DNA from: Bacteroidota bacterium
GTDB lineage: Bacteria; Bacteroidota; Ignavibacteria; Kapaibacteriales; HRBIN21
DNA length: 64,000 bases
Direction of reading: 5' to 3'
Assembly: GCA_030550395.1 (NCBI GenBank)
Contig: JAUQPL010000001.1
Location: forward strand, 317,795-381,794
A model generated the notes under the pieces. The model did no database searches. It had not been told where the DNA came from and saw only the letters and a list, made by a program, of their open reading frames with translations. A program made the position numbers and the translations under genes. This document shows positions 45,792-54,586 of this stretch, in pieces; position 1 is the first letter of the stretch, and each line of letters opens with the position of its first letter.

Positions 45792-47141
45792 TTACGAAAG
45801 CTCCTCCGGTAACGCCCACACGGCACGACGGAAGACCTCGCCCCGATGCTCGAAGTTGACAAACATATCAAAAGACTTGCACGCCGGAGAAAAGAGAACA
45901 ACGTCCCCTGGTTGCGCAGCGTATGCCGCAATACGCACCGCCTCTTCCAGAGATCCCGCTTTCTGGCAGCGCACCATAACACAGAAATGGTTGTACAACG
46001 CTTCAGCCTCTTCGCCAATAGCGATGAGGAGGCGGACTCGCTGCCGGACCAACTCGTCCAGGAAACTATAATCGTTGTGCTCTCCACGTCCACCGGCAAT
46101 CCAGAGCAGAGGCTGTGCGAAGCTAGACAAGGCATACCAGGCGGCGTTGACGTTTGTAGCCTTGGAGTCGTTGACGAAGTCCACCCCCCTCCAGCGGCGG
46201 ACGAACTCCAGCCGATGCTCCACACCGGCAAATTGCATGAGGCTGTCTCGGATATCCTCGTTCCGGATTTCCAGTGCCCGCGCCGCCACCGCCGCTGCCA
46301 GGGAGTTGTAGAGATTATGCACCCCTGGCAATCGCAGCTCATCAGTCCGCATGAGTACTTCCTCTTTATGCTGCCACACAACCACAATGGCTGTGCCCCG
46401 GACATAGGCGCCCGGCTGCACGGGCTGCCGTCCAAAGTACGCACAGCTGGCCTTTGTCCGCTGCGCCGCTGCCCGAGCAAGCGGATCGTCAGCGTTCAAA
46501 ATTAGAAAATCCCCCGGGCCTTGCCGCTCTGTAATGCTCCATTTCGCCTGACAATACGCCTCAAAGCTGCCATGGTAGTCCAGATGATCGGGCGTGATGT
46601 TGAGGAGTATCGTTATGTCCGGACGGAACACTGAGCTAAAGTGCAACTGATAACTGCTGACCTCCAACACAACGATGGCCTCCTCTGCAATACCCTGAAG
46701 CACAAGAGCTGACAACGGGGTCCCAATATTTCCTCCCACGACCGCTTTCCTGCCTGACCGCTGGAGGAGAAATCCCAATAGTGCCGTCGTTGTCGTTTTG
46801 CCATTGGTCCCCGTCACAGCAACAACCCTCTGCCCCGACAGGAACTGCCAGGCAAACTCCAACTCCGATACAATTGGGATTCCACGACGCAGAGCTTCCT
46901 GAACAATTGGTGTATGCGGAGCAATCCCCGGCGAAATCACCCACAGGTCTGCTCGGAAGACTCGGTCACTATGCCCCCCAAACTCAGCTGGAATACCCCA
47001 TTCAGCAAACGCTGCTGCTGCCTCCTGGCATTCTGTTGCTGGCCTGCGCTCGGAGACAAACACGCGCATTCCCCGAGCATGTGCCAGACGGGCTGCAGCC
47101 TGTCCACTGCGCCCAGCCCCTAATACCACAACCTCACTCAT
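45792..47141 (-). CDS. murD: UDP-N-acetylmuramoyl-L-alanine--D-glutamate ligase
   Basis: A cytoplasmic Mur ligase adding D-Glu in peptidoglycan precursor synthesis. Rossmann-like start VVVLGAGRSGQAAARLA; ATP-binding GTNGKTTTTALLG near 112-124; EVSSYQL; NITPDHLDYHGSF; HRLEFV and NDSKATNVNA in the third domain. Length 449 aa is normal. It is not in a dcw cluster here: its neighbours are an EEP-family lipoprotein and proline dehydrogenase. The ATG overlaps the preceding gene by 8 nt. Confidence 0.97.
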   Translation of the reverse strand: MSEVVVLGAGRSGQAAARLAHARGMRVFVSERRPATECQEAAAAFAEWGIPAEFGGHSDRVFRADLWVISPGIAPHTPIVQEALRRGIPIVSELEFAWQFLSGQRVVAVTGTNGKTTTTALLGFLLQRSGRKAVVGGNIGTPLSALVLQGIAEEAIVVLEVSSYQLHFSSVFRPDITILLNITPDHLDYHGSFEAYCQAKWSITERQGPGDFLILNADDPLARAAAQRTKASCAYFGRQPVQPGAYVRGTAIVVVWQHKEEVLMRTDELRLPGVHNLYNSLAAAVAARALEIRNEDIRDSLMQFAGVEHRLEFVRRWRGVDFVNDSKATNVNAAWYALSSFAQPLLWIAGGRGEHNDYSFLDELVRQRVRLLIAIGEEAEALYNHFCVMVRCQKAGSLEEAVRIAAYAAQPGDVVLFSPACKSFDMFVNFEHRGEVFRRAVWALPEELS

Positions 47142-48048
47142 GGTCTGGGAAAGTCACATCAAATTGGGCAACAACCGGACAATGATCAGACAAACGCTCC
47201 GCCTGTTCAAAAGGATAGCGGGCATAGACATTGACTACCTGTGCACTTCCATCATGGTAGCGCCGGGCAAAGGAACGGCTGACTACAATGTGATCAATCG
47301 TATACGCCCTCGCATATCGGCAGCTCCGCAAATGCTCCGTCACGAACACCAGTTCAGGGTGCTCTACCAAAGGAGTTAGCGTAGGATATTGCTTCCGACG
47401 CGGGGTGTCGTTGAAATCACCAACGATGACCACATCCCGTTCTGAAGTTGCCGCATAGAGAGAATCCACCCAACGGACAAGGTGTTGAACTTGGAGCAAG
47501 CGCAGCTGTCGGGAAAGCTGGCGCATTTGCTCTGTGCTGTCATACCGAGAGGTGGATTTCAAATGGACCACCATGAGGTAAAAATCCGTCTTCCCTACCT
47601 GGCAATAGGCAAGCAATCCTGGACGAGTCCGCCCCGGTTGGAGCATCAACGGCGTGTACTCCCCGAGAACTTGGACCTTCAACCCCCGTCGGTAGAGAAG
47701 CGCCAAGTTCTGCTGCCCCCCAAGCGAGCCTACAAAGCCTGTAAACTCTGGCAGAAAGCGTAACAGCCGTTCAAGGGCTCGCCTGTTCTCTACTTCCTGC
47801 AGCCCTAAAATGTCCACCCCCGACCTCCGGATCGTCTCCGCCAAGCGCATGAGATCTTCCTCCGTCCGCGGTTTACGGTCGTTTATCCCATCGCCGAACC
47901 ATTCCACATTGAAGGTCCCCAGCGTTAGTGTCTTTTCTGTTCGCTCCTGATCGGGTTTTCGGCCTGCGGAATAGCACCCACCAACGACGCTAAGAAGGCT
48001 CAGCACAAGGAGGAGAATGTGGGGCCGGATCAGCGCTCTTTGCCTCAT
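47134..48048 (-). CDS. Endonuclease/exonuclease/phosphatase-family lipoprotein
   Basis: A 304-aa predicted lipoprotein: ATG 48048, hydrophobic stretch LLLVLSLLSVVGGC with Cys25. The EEP fold follows with LGTFNVEWFGDG, LGLQEVENRRAL (metal Glu), VVHLKST, VIVGDFNDTP and the final LSDHCPVVAQF (catalytic Asp-His). Such exported proteins hydrolyse extracellular nucleic acids or phosphoesters; the substrate is unknown. The frame is open to 48138. ATGA overlap with the proline dehydrogenase stop. Confidence 0.85.
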   Translation of the reverse strand: MRQRALIRPHILLLVLSLLSVVGGCYSAGRKPDQERTEKTLTLGTFNVEWFGDGINDRKPRTEEDLMRLAETIRRSGVDILGLQEVENRRALERLLRFLPEFTGFVGSLGGQQNLALLYRRGLKVQVLGEYTPLMLQPGRTRPGLLAYCQVGKTDFYLMVVHLKSTSRYDSTEQMRQLSRQLRLLQVQHLVRWVDSLYAATSERDVVIVGDFNDTPRRKQYPTLTPLVEHPELVFVTEHLRSCRYARAYTIDHIVVSRSFARRYHDGSAQVVNVYARYPFEQAERLSDHCPVVAQFDVTFPDHE

Positions 48049-48956
48049 CGCTGTTGGTCTCTCCGGAAGAGGGCACGGACAATGTGGGCGACGATATTCG
48101 GGTTTTCCCGCAGCCGGCGCAACGAGTAAGCGTACCAATGCTCACCGAAGGGAATATAGACACGGACCGGATGCCCCTGGCGTCGGAGAAGTTCACGACG
48201 GTCGGGACGGACTCCTAAGAGCATTTGGAACTCGTACCGCTGCGGTGGGACCTCATAACGCCGGAGGGCTTCAATAGCAAAGCAGATGAGCTCTTCATCG
48301 TGTGTGGCAATTGCTGTCGGCACTCCGTACTGCAGCAACAGCTCCAGGAGTTGCTTATAGTTTTCCTGGATTTCCCGCCGACTCTGATACGCAATCTCAG
48401 GCGGCTCAATGTAAATCCCTTTGCACAGCCGGATTGCCGGTCGGAGGGGCAGCAAGCTTTCTATATCCGCACGACTCCTCCGAAGGTACGCCTGGATGAC
48501 GATACCGATGTTCTCATATCCTGCACTGCGAAGGCGACGGTAGAAGTCCAACGTCACGTCCGTATAAGGGGAATTCTCCATGTCAATGCGCACGAAAAGC
48601 TCCCTCTGTTGAGCCTGTTCCACGAGCATCCGCAGAAGACCATAGCTGCCCTCCGGATCAATATCTACCCCCAACGCCGTCAACTTGACCGACAGGTACG
48701 CCGGTAACCGATGCTGAGCAATGGCGTCCAGGACAGCAAGTCCTTGCTCTGCGTACTGCTGTGCCTGCTCCCAGGTGGTGACGAACTCACCGAGCACATC
48801 CAGTGTGCTCCGGATGCCACGAGCAGCAAATTGCTGAGCTACCTGAATTGCTTCCTCCTGCGTGGTTCCGGCAATGTAGCGCCGCGCAACCAGCCAGACA
48901 AACCGCCGGGGCAACACAGGGAGAAGGCGTGCAAGAGCTGCTGAGATCCTCGCCAC
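48045..48956 (-). CDS. Proline dehydrogenase
   Basis: A monofunctional FAD-dependent enzyme oxidising proline to pyrroline-5-carboxylate, with a beta/alpha barrel of about 300 aa. Recognised by LPRRFVWLVARRYIAGTT, LDVLGEFV, LSVKLTALGVD, VRIDMENSPY, GIVIQAYLRR, RLCKGIYIEP, IATHDEELI, FQMLLGVRPD and VRVYIPFGEHWYAYSLRRL. The GTG at 48956 (AAGGA nine bases upstream) avoids overlap with the upstream gene; a GTG at 49001 is the alternative. The P5C dehydrogenase is not adjacent. Confidence 0.92.
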   Translation of the reverse strand: MARISAALARLLPVLPRRFVWLVARRYIAGTTQEEAIQVAQQFAARGIRSTLDVLGEFVTTWEQAQQYAEQGLAVLDAIAQHRLPAYLSVKLTALGVDIDPEGSYGLLRMLVEQAQQRELFVRIDMENSPYTDVTLDFYRRLRSAGYENIGIVIQAYLRRSRADIESLLPLRPAIRLCKGIYIEPPEIAYQSRREIQENYKQLLELLLQYGVPTAIATHDEELICFAIEALRRYEVPPQRYEFQMLLGVRPDRRELLRRQGHPVRVYIPFGEHWYAYSLRRLRENPNIVAHIVRALFRRDQQR

Positions 48957-48970
48957 TTGGCAGTATCCTT

Positions 48971-51442
48971 TTATCGGACAAGCCTGACAGGGATCCCCCA
49001 CCGCCCTTGAGCTGAGGTCAAGTACAGAAGGTAAACCCCATCTGCAAGCCCAGCCGGCAGCGGTACTCGCACCAGGTGCTCGCCCTCAGACACCTGTTCC
49101 CACCGAAGCTCTTGGACTACCTGTCCCAGCAAGGTCATCAGCCGTAGTTGCACCTGGAATAGTGGTTCGGGTAGCTGCACCCGCAGCCAAAGCCCGTTGC
49201 CTTGATCGGAGAAAGGCTGGATCCGGACTGTGGACTGCACGGGGAAGAACTCCACAGAGATAGGAGGTTCGATGACGAACGGGGCTGCACTCTGCACACT
49301 CTGGTCCATATTGGCAAGGTTGCGCAGACGGACCAATGCCTGCTCTGTGGGTGTATTGGGAACCGTCCATTCATACTGCATCACTGTTGCGTCCTGCGTC
49401 GCTCGGATCGTCCTCCAGCTTTGCCCACCATCTGTAGAGTACTCAATCCGGATACGGCTTACGAAATCCGACTGCCAGCGGATCCACTGCTTCGTTCCCG
49501 CCGCCCAGCGCTCACCCCCATTTGGTACCAACAAGGATAGCTGGGGGATCCCAATGGCAAAGAACGGGCTTTGGTCTGCTACCGTTGGATCGGCCGTGTC
49601 CTCAATTCGGATTACTGCCCGATCTGTCTGCACCATCGGGACGGTCCATACATAGGAACGTCCCGAGGTTGCCGGCACCAAGGTGTCCCAGCTTGCTCCT
49701 CCATTGGAACTGAACAGAAGGCGGACAACCGAGACCAATGTGGCTGACCATTCAATATTGACCTGCTCCCTCTGTCCATAGCGTTCTCCGCCGACAGGAC
49801 GGGATAGACGCAGCTCAGGTATCTGGATAGCAAAGCTTGCCAGCGTAGTATCCCCAACGGCAGGGTCTGCCGTATTGTAAATCCGGAGCCATACAACTGG
49901 AATGTTGGCTCGGGGCAATTCCCAGCGGTAGCTCCGCTGGGTTGCCGCAATACCGGTAGCAATACGTTCCCACGTCCGCATGCTATCGGTCGAATACTCC
50001 AGCGTAACATTCTGCACCTGAGCCGAAGTCCAGCGAATCTCCAGCTGTGAACCGCCTCGGAACGACTGCTTCCCAACCGGGTGCTGCAACAAAAGCAATG
50101 GTGTTGATGGCTGGGCTAAACATGCCTCTGCCCGACTATTCCGGAGCACTACAGCAACTCGCTGACGGAAGGTCAAAGCAACAGAGGGCTGAACCAAATG
50201 GCAGTAGCTCATAATGCTACCACCATCCCACGATGGACGGGGGATGATCGGGGACCGATAACAGGCATCCGGAGTGGGATAGGGATTGCCATCCTGCGTC
50301 ACACATGTATCCAGCGGTGGGCTCCAATAGCAAGCATGGGTATGCGGGGCTCCGAATACATGTCCGATTTCATGAGCCACTACGTGCACGTCCCACGTAT
50401 AGCCCAGCGTTGGATACGCGTAAGTACCTCGGATACCACTGACGCTATAAGCGCTGCCTGGAGAACAGAGGGTATTCAGCCGTGCGATACCCCCGACCAT
50501 AGTGCCACCAGGAGCTGTCATCACGTGTACCAAATCCCGCTCCACACTGCGACGGTGTTGGTTCCAATACGCAGACACCTCGCCTAAAAGCGCTCCGATG
50601 TCGTTATCGTTCTGGTACGGGTCCTCCTCGCCATCGGGCGGTTCCATCCAGATGAGAATCCAGGGCAGGAGGAAAGTCACATTAAGCTCGTCCTCGTAGA
50701 TACGAGCGACCATGGCAAACAGAGAGGCAATGTAGGCCGCCACTCGGTCATAGTCCCGATTGAGCCGCACATAGAGCGAAGAAGTGGCTTCTACAGCCAC
50801 TCGCGCTTGCCGCAATGTCGTAAAGTGTGGTATCGGCTGGGTCGGCTCTTTTATCATGCGGAGTTGTTCCCAGTAGTCACTCATCTGCTCAATAGCACAG
50901 AGCCATTGGGACAGTTGGCTCTGTGTAGTCAATTCCCCCAGCACGTGCTCCCGTTCGTTGCCCCAGCGCTGTCCGCTGGGGACGAATTCCCAAAGGCGTC
51001 CGTTTCTCCGGCGGATGAATCCATAGAGCTCCCCGCCAACCACGCTCAGAGTAACTTGCGAGCCCGGCTCGCCGAGGATATGTCCGTGGAACACGTACTG
51101 TGTAATCCCCTGCATCGGCTCCAGCTGTTCCGGCTGTCCATCCCGTGCTGGGCGAACACCCCGCCACCACTGCGTCTGCGCATCCACCACCGACCGCGCC
51201 CGCCGCAGGTGCACAGTTGCCTCCTCCCCATATCCGACGGGGAAATCGCTCAGCCTTAACTCCGCCTGCGGAAGCATCGCCACCGCCTGCAAAACCAGCC
51301 CCCGCACCCAATACCCTCCCACTGGCTGCACCTGCAACAGATTTTCCGCCGGCCGCAGGAACAGCCGTGCCGATATGTGCTCCTGCGCTATTCCCACAAT
51401 GCTACCGAGCACCACTCCAAGTCCGAAGAACACCCAACGCAT
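48971..51442 (-). CDS. Secreted reprolysin-like metalloprotease with T9SS-type C-terminal sorting domain
   Basis: An 823-aa exported protein. A signal peptide (FFGLGVVLGSIVGIAQ) and propeptide-like region lead to a metzincin domain with HExxHxxGxxH at 357-367 (HEIGHVFGAPH) and a Met-turn in SIMSYCH. Three related beta-sandwich repeats follow, each with a GGxRY/GGERW start and EYSTDxGxSW core (about 470-740). The last 75 or so residues (LRLMTLLGQVV, LADGVYLLYL, PVRLVR) have the T9SS type A sorting-domain pattern, so the protein is probably carried across the outer membrane by the SprA translocon encoded at 8386. ATG 51442 is chosen for the signal peptide; the frame reaches 51535. Confidence 0.88.
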   Translation of the reverse strand: MRWVFFGLGVVLGSIVGIAQEHISARLFLRPAENLLQVQPVGGYWVRGLVLQAVAMLPQAELRLSDFPVGYGEEATVHLRRARSVVDAQTQWWRGVRPARDGQPEQLEPMQGITQYVFHGHILGEPGSQVTLSVVGGELYGFIRRRNGRLWEFVPSGQRWGNEREHVLGELTTQSQLSQWLCAIEQMSDYWEQLRMIKEPTQPIPHFTTLRQARVAVEATSSLYVRLNRDYDRVAAYIASLFAMVARIYEDELNVTFLLPWILIWMEPPDGEEDPYQNDNDIGALLGEVSAYWNQHRRSVERDLVHVMTAPGGTMVGGIARLNTLCSPGSAYSVSGIRGTYAYPTLGYTWDVHVVAHEIGHVFGAPHTHACYWSPPLDTCVTQDGNPYPTPDACYRSPIIPRPSWDGGSIMSYCHLVQPSVALTFRQRVAVVLRNSRAEACLAQPSTPLLLLQHPVGKQSFRGGSQLEIRWTSAQVQNVTLEYSTDSMRTWERIATGIAATQRSYRWELPRANIPVVWLRIYNTADPAVGDTTLASFAIQIPELRLSRPVGGERYGQREQVNIEWSATLVSVVRLLFSSNGGASWDTLVPATSGRSYVWTVPMVQTDRAVIRIEDTADPTVADQSPFFAIGIPQLSLLVPNGGERWAAGTKQWIRWQSDFVSRIRIEYSTDGGQSWRTIRATQDATVMQYEWTVPNTPTEQALVRLRNLANMDQSVQSAAPFVIEPPISVEFFPVQSTVRIQPFSDQGNGLWLRVQLPEPLFQVQLRLMTLLGQVVQELRWEQVSEGEHLVRVPLPAGLADGVYLLYLTSAQGRWGIPVRLVR

Positions 51443-51479
51443 CGCCAAACTTCCACAGAGCTTTTGAAACTTCAAGCCA

Positions 51480-51512
51480 CAAAAATACAAACCCCTCTGC
51501 CTCCGACTCCAA
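51480..51512 (-). promoter_or_regulatory. Promoter for the metalloprotease operon
   Basis: On the minus strand TTGGAG (51512-51507), a 19-bp spacer and TATTTTTG (51487-51480) fit the Bacteroidota TTG/TAnnTTTG pattern. The box lies 37 nt before the start at 51442. Confidence 0.5.
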
Positions 51513-51583
51513 TAGCATCTGCTCTCAGCCCACAAAATTGGCCCCCTGAGCGTCTATTACTGCCCACGGGAAGCTCGGCCGTT

Positions 51584-54016
51584 ATGGGACAGAAGAAGAA
51601 AGCACCCGCACAGAGATCATCCCAACGCCCTTCACGCACTTCCTCGTCCAAGCGCCCTACTGCTGCGTCGGAAGCCCCCTCAGCTCCCCACCTGCTCGTT
51701 GTAGAGTCACCTGCCAAAGCCCGCACCATTGAGCGCTACTTAGGTGCTGGGTATACCGTGCAAGCCTCCTTAGGCCACATTAAAGACCTGCCCGAACATA
51801 GCCTTGGCGTCAATATTGCCAATGGCTTCCAGCCACAGTACCAGATTCTGCCCTCTCGCCGCGCCATTCTTCGCCAGCTACAGAGCTTGGCTCAGCGTGC
51901 CCAGGACGTATTACTGGCCACCGACCCTGACCGAGAAGGCGAAGCCATTGCATGGCATATTGCCGAGGAGCTGCGGGCATACAACAAGAATATCCGTCGT
52001 GTGCTCTTTCACGAGATTACCCGAAGCGGCATTCAACAGGGGATCGCTCAGCCCCGAGAGTTGGACTATGCATTGGTGCTCTCCCAGCAAGCTCGTCGAG
52101 TTATGGATCGGCTCATTGGCTATGAAGTCTCTCCATGGTTAAGCAATGCACTGGCTCACGAAGTTGCACACTCCCTCTCTGCTGGACGGGTTCAGTCCGT
52201 AGCTCTTCGCCTCATCTGTGAGCGTGAAGAACTCATTGAGCGCTTTCAGCCGATTCCTTTCTGGACATTGCGAGCTCGCTTTGCTTTACCATCCGGAGAG
52301 GAATTCTGGGCAGAGCTGACGGAGTATGAGGGCCTTCCGATCCGAAATCCCGAGGGCTCCGCGCACGAATACACCCCCGAGGAACTCCGAGAGCGGCACT
52401 ACATCCGCTCGGAAGAGGAAGCCAAACGGCTGGCCGACGCCGTGCACGCATGCTCCCTGTGGGAAATCACAGAGGTACGCAAACGGCGTCTCAAGCGCTC
52501 TCCGCCTCCACCCTTTACTACCAGCCTCCTGCAACAAGAAGCTTCCCGCCGACTTGGCCTTTCCCCACGGCAGACAATGCGCCTGGCACAGCAGCTCTAC
52601 GAAGGCGTCCCCGTGGGAAGTGAGGGACCGGTGGGCCTCATCACCTACATGCGTACCGACTCTATGCGCATCAGCCATGAAGCGCAGAAGGCCGCCCGCC
52701 AGACAATTGCGAAAATGTTCGGGCCCGACTACCTGCCCGCTGAACCACCACACTACAGCAGTAAGTCCGCCCATGTTCAAGATGCCCACGAAGCCATTCG
52801 CCCTACACATATGGAGTATACCCCTGACCGCGTGCGCCCACATCTGCCCGAAGACCTAGCAGCACTCTATGAGCTCATCTACACCCGCTTCCTCGCCTCC
52901 CAAATGGTCCCGGCCGAACTGGAAAGCACAACGGTGCTCATTTGCCAGAACGATTTCGTCTTCCGGGCCAGTGGGAGCATCCTCCTCTTTGATGGCTTCC
53001 TGCGGGCATACACCGAGCTATCCGATAGCGACGAACCGGAAGAACAGCAGAGGCTGCCTACGGGAATTGCCGAGGGAATCGTGCTCCAGTTGCAGGAAGT
53101 GCTTCCGAAAGCCTCTCAGACCAAACCTCCGACACGATATACAGAAGCCACCTTGGTCAAAGAGCTAGACGAAAAGGGTATCGGACGCCCGAGCACGTAC
53201 GCTACTATCGTAAGCACTCTCTTTGAACGCCGCTATGTTCAACGGCAGCGCCGCTACTTGATCCCGACCCCTCTCGGACGCAAAGTCAATGAAATCCTCC
53301 TCACCTTCTTCCCAGACATTTTCGCCGTGAACTTCACCGCTACGATGGAGGAACAGTTGGATGCCATTGCAGAAGGTCGCATGGATTATCGGACCGTGCT
53401 GGAGAGCTTCTACACCCCCTTCCGCCAAGCCTTGGACCAGGCTCGTGCGTTAGCACGCTCGCCCTTCTTGTGTCCTCAGTGCGGGACCTCTATGCAGGTG
53501 GAGCGCTCGCGCCGGGGCACACGCTATCTCCGCTGCCCTTCATGCGGCACAACACAGCCCCTCCCTAAACCAGCAGAAGCCACGCCCGTTGTGGAAGAGC
53601 ACATCCGCTGCCCTGAATGTGGGGCTCCAATGGTACGGCGGCAAAGCAAGTACGGCACCTTCTACGGATGCTCTCGCTACCCCGACTGCACGGGGACTCG
53701 TCCCATGAGCTCTGGCGTCCGCTGCCCACAGTGCGGTGAAGGGGAATTGATAGAGCGCATGGACCGCCACCGGCGACGCTTCTGGGGCTGCTCCCGCTAC
53801 CCTAGCTGCCGATACGCTCAACGACGCCGTCCGATTCCCCATCCCTGCCCTCACTGCCACCATCCGTTCGTGGAAGAGGATGGACGATGGGAAGACGGTG
53901 AATGGCGTATCCTCTGGCGTTGCCCCCAGTGCCGGCTTACACTTGAACCCGTCACTGACTCGGCCACCTCTGTCCCCTCCTCTACCGACCCCACTGCGAT
54001 GTCGGGCAGACCATAA
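51584..54016 (+). CDS. topA: DNA topoisomerase I
   Basis: A type IA topoisomerase of 810 aa that relaxes negative supercoils. TOPRIM domain with LVVESPAKA and TDPDREGEAIAWH; catalytic Tyr in LITYMRTDSMR (Y355); GIGRPSTYATIV. Four Cys4 zinc-ribbon segments close the protein (CPQC/CPSC, CPEC/CSRYPDC, CPQC/CSRYPSC, CPHC/CPQC), joined by basic linkers. A low-complexity Ser/Arg/Lys N-terminus of about 35 residues comes before the TOPRIM. The ATG at 51584 is chosen; the frame is open to 51377 within the divergent protease gene. Confidence 0.97.
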   Translation: MGQKKKAPAQRSSQRPSRTSSSKRPTAASEAPSAPHLLVVESPAKARTIERYLGAGYTVQASLGHIKDLPEHSLGVNIANGFQPQYQILPSRRAILRQLQSLAQRAQDVLLATDPDREGEAIAWHIAEELRAYNKNIRRVLFHEITRSGIQQGIAQPRELDYALVLSQQARRVMDRLIGYEVSPWLSNALAHEVAHSLSAGRVQSVALRLICEREELIERFQPIPFWTLRARFALPSGEEFWAELTEYEGLPIRNPEGSAHEYTPEELRERHYIRSEEEAKRLADAVHACSLWEITEVRKRRLKRSPPPPFTTSLLQQEASRRLGLSPRQTMRLAQQLYEGVPVGSEGPVGLITYMRTDSMRISHEAQKAARQTIAKMFGPDYLPAEPPHYSSKSAHVQDAHEAIRPTHMEYTPDRVRPHLPEDLAALYELIYTRFLASQMVPAELESTTVLICQNDFVFRASGSILLFDGFLRAYTELSDSDEPEEQQRLPTGIAEGIVLQLQEVLPKASQTKPPTRYTEATLVKELDEKGIGRPSTYATIVSTLFERRYVQRQRRYLIPTPLGRKVNEILLTFFPDIFAVNFTATMEEQLDAIAEGRMDYRTVLESFYTPFRQALDQARALARSPFLCPQCGTSMQVERSRRGTRYLRCPSCGTTQPLPKPAEATPVVEEHIRCPECGAPMVRRQSKYGTFYGCSRYPDCTGTRPMSSGVRCPQCGEGELIERMDRHRRRFWGCSRYPSCRYAQRRRPIPHPCPHCHHPFVEEDGRWEDGEWRILWRCPQCRLTLEPVTDSATSVPSSTDPTAMSGRP

Positions 54017-54025
54017 AGGGAACCC

Positions 54026-54586
54026 ATGCTGGACCGCATCCAGATTGTCCTGGGCGATATCACGCAAGAGCAGGTCGATGCCATCGTCAATGCTGCAAAT
54101 CCAGCCCTGTTACCGGGTGGTGGGGTCTGTGGGGCAATCCACCGTGCAGCTGGCCCGGAATTGGCTGAAGAGTGCCGCCGCCTAGGCGGCTGCGCCCCTG
54201 GAGATGCCAAGTTAACCCACGGCTACCGCTTACCAGCCCGCTACGTGATCCATACAGTCGGCCCTATCTGGCACGGCGGGACCTACGGTGAAGACGCTGT
54301 CTTAGCCTCATGCTACCGACGCACCCTTGAGCTTGCCCATCAGCACGGAATCCGTACCCTCGCCTTCCCCTCTATCAGCACCGGAGCATACGGCTTCCCC
54401 GTCGAACGCGCTTGCCGCATCGCCCTCCAGGAAATTCTAGCAGGGCTGCAGCGCTACCCTGATCTGGAACAAGTGCGCATCGTCTGCTTCGACCAACACA
54501 CCTATCGCTGCTACTGCCAAGCATACCAGGAACTGGCTCAGCACAACGCATGGAAATCCGATTCTGGGGAGCTGCCCAAACAGTAA
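54026..54586 (+). CDS. Macro-domain protein (ADP-ribose/O-acetyl-ADP-ribose hydrolase-like)
   Basis: A 186-aa single macro domain of the YmdB/MacroD type. It binds ADP-ribose and can remove it from proteins or hydrolyse O-acetyl-ADP-ribose. Motifs: GDITQEQVDAIVNAANPALLPGGGVCGAIHRAAG, then CAPGDAKLTHGYRLPARYVIHTVGP and FPSISTGAYGFP. It follows topA by 9 bp and overlaps the beta-CASP gene by 37 bp. Confidence 0.93.
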   Translation: MLDRIQIVLGDITQEQVDAIVNAANPALLPGGGVCGAIHRAAGPELAEECRRLGGCAPGDAKLTHGYRLPARYVIHTVGPIWHGGTYGEDAVLASCYRRTLELAHQHGIRTLAFPSISTGAYGFPVERACRIALQEILAGLQRYPDLEQVRIVCFDQHTYRCYCQAYQELAQHNAWKSDSGELPKQ

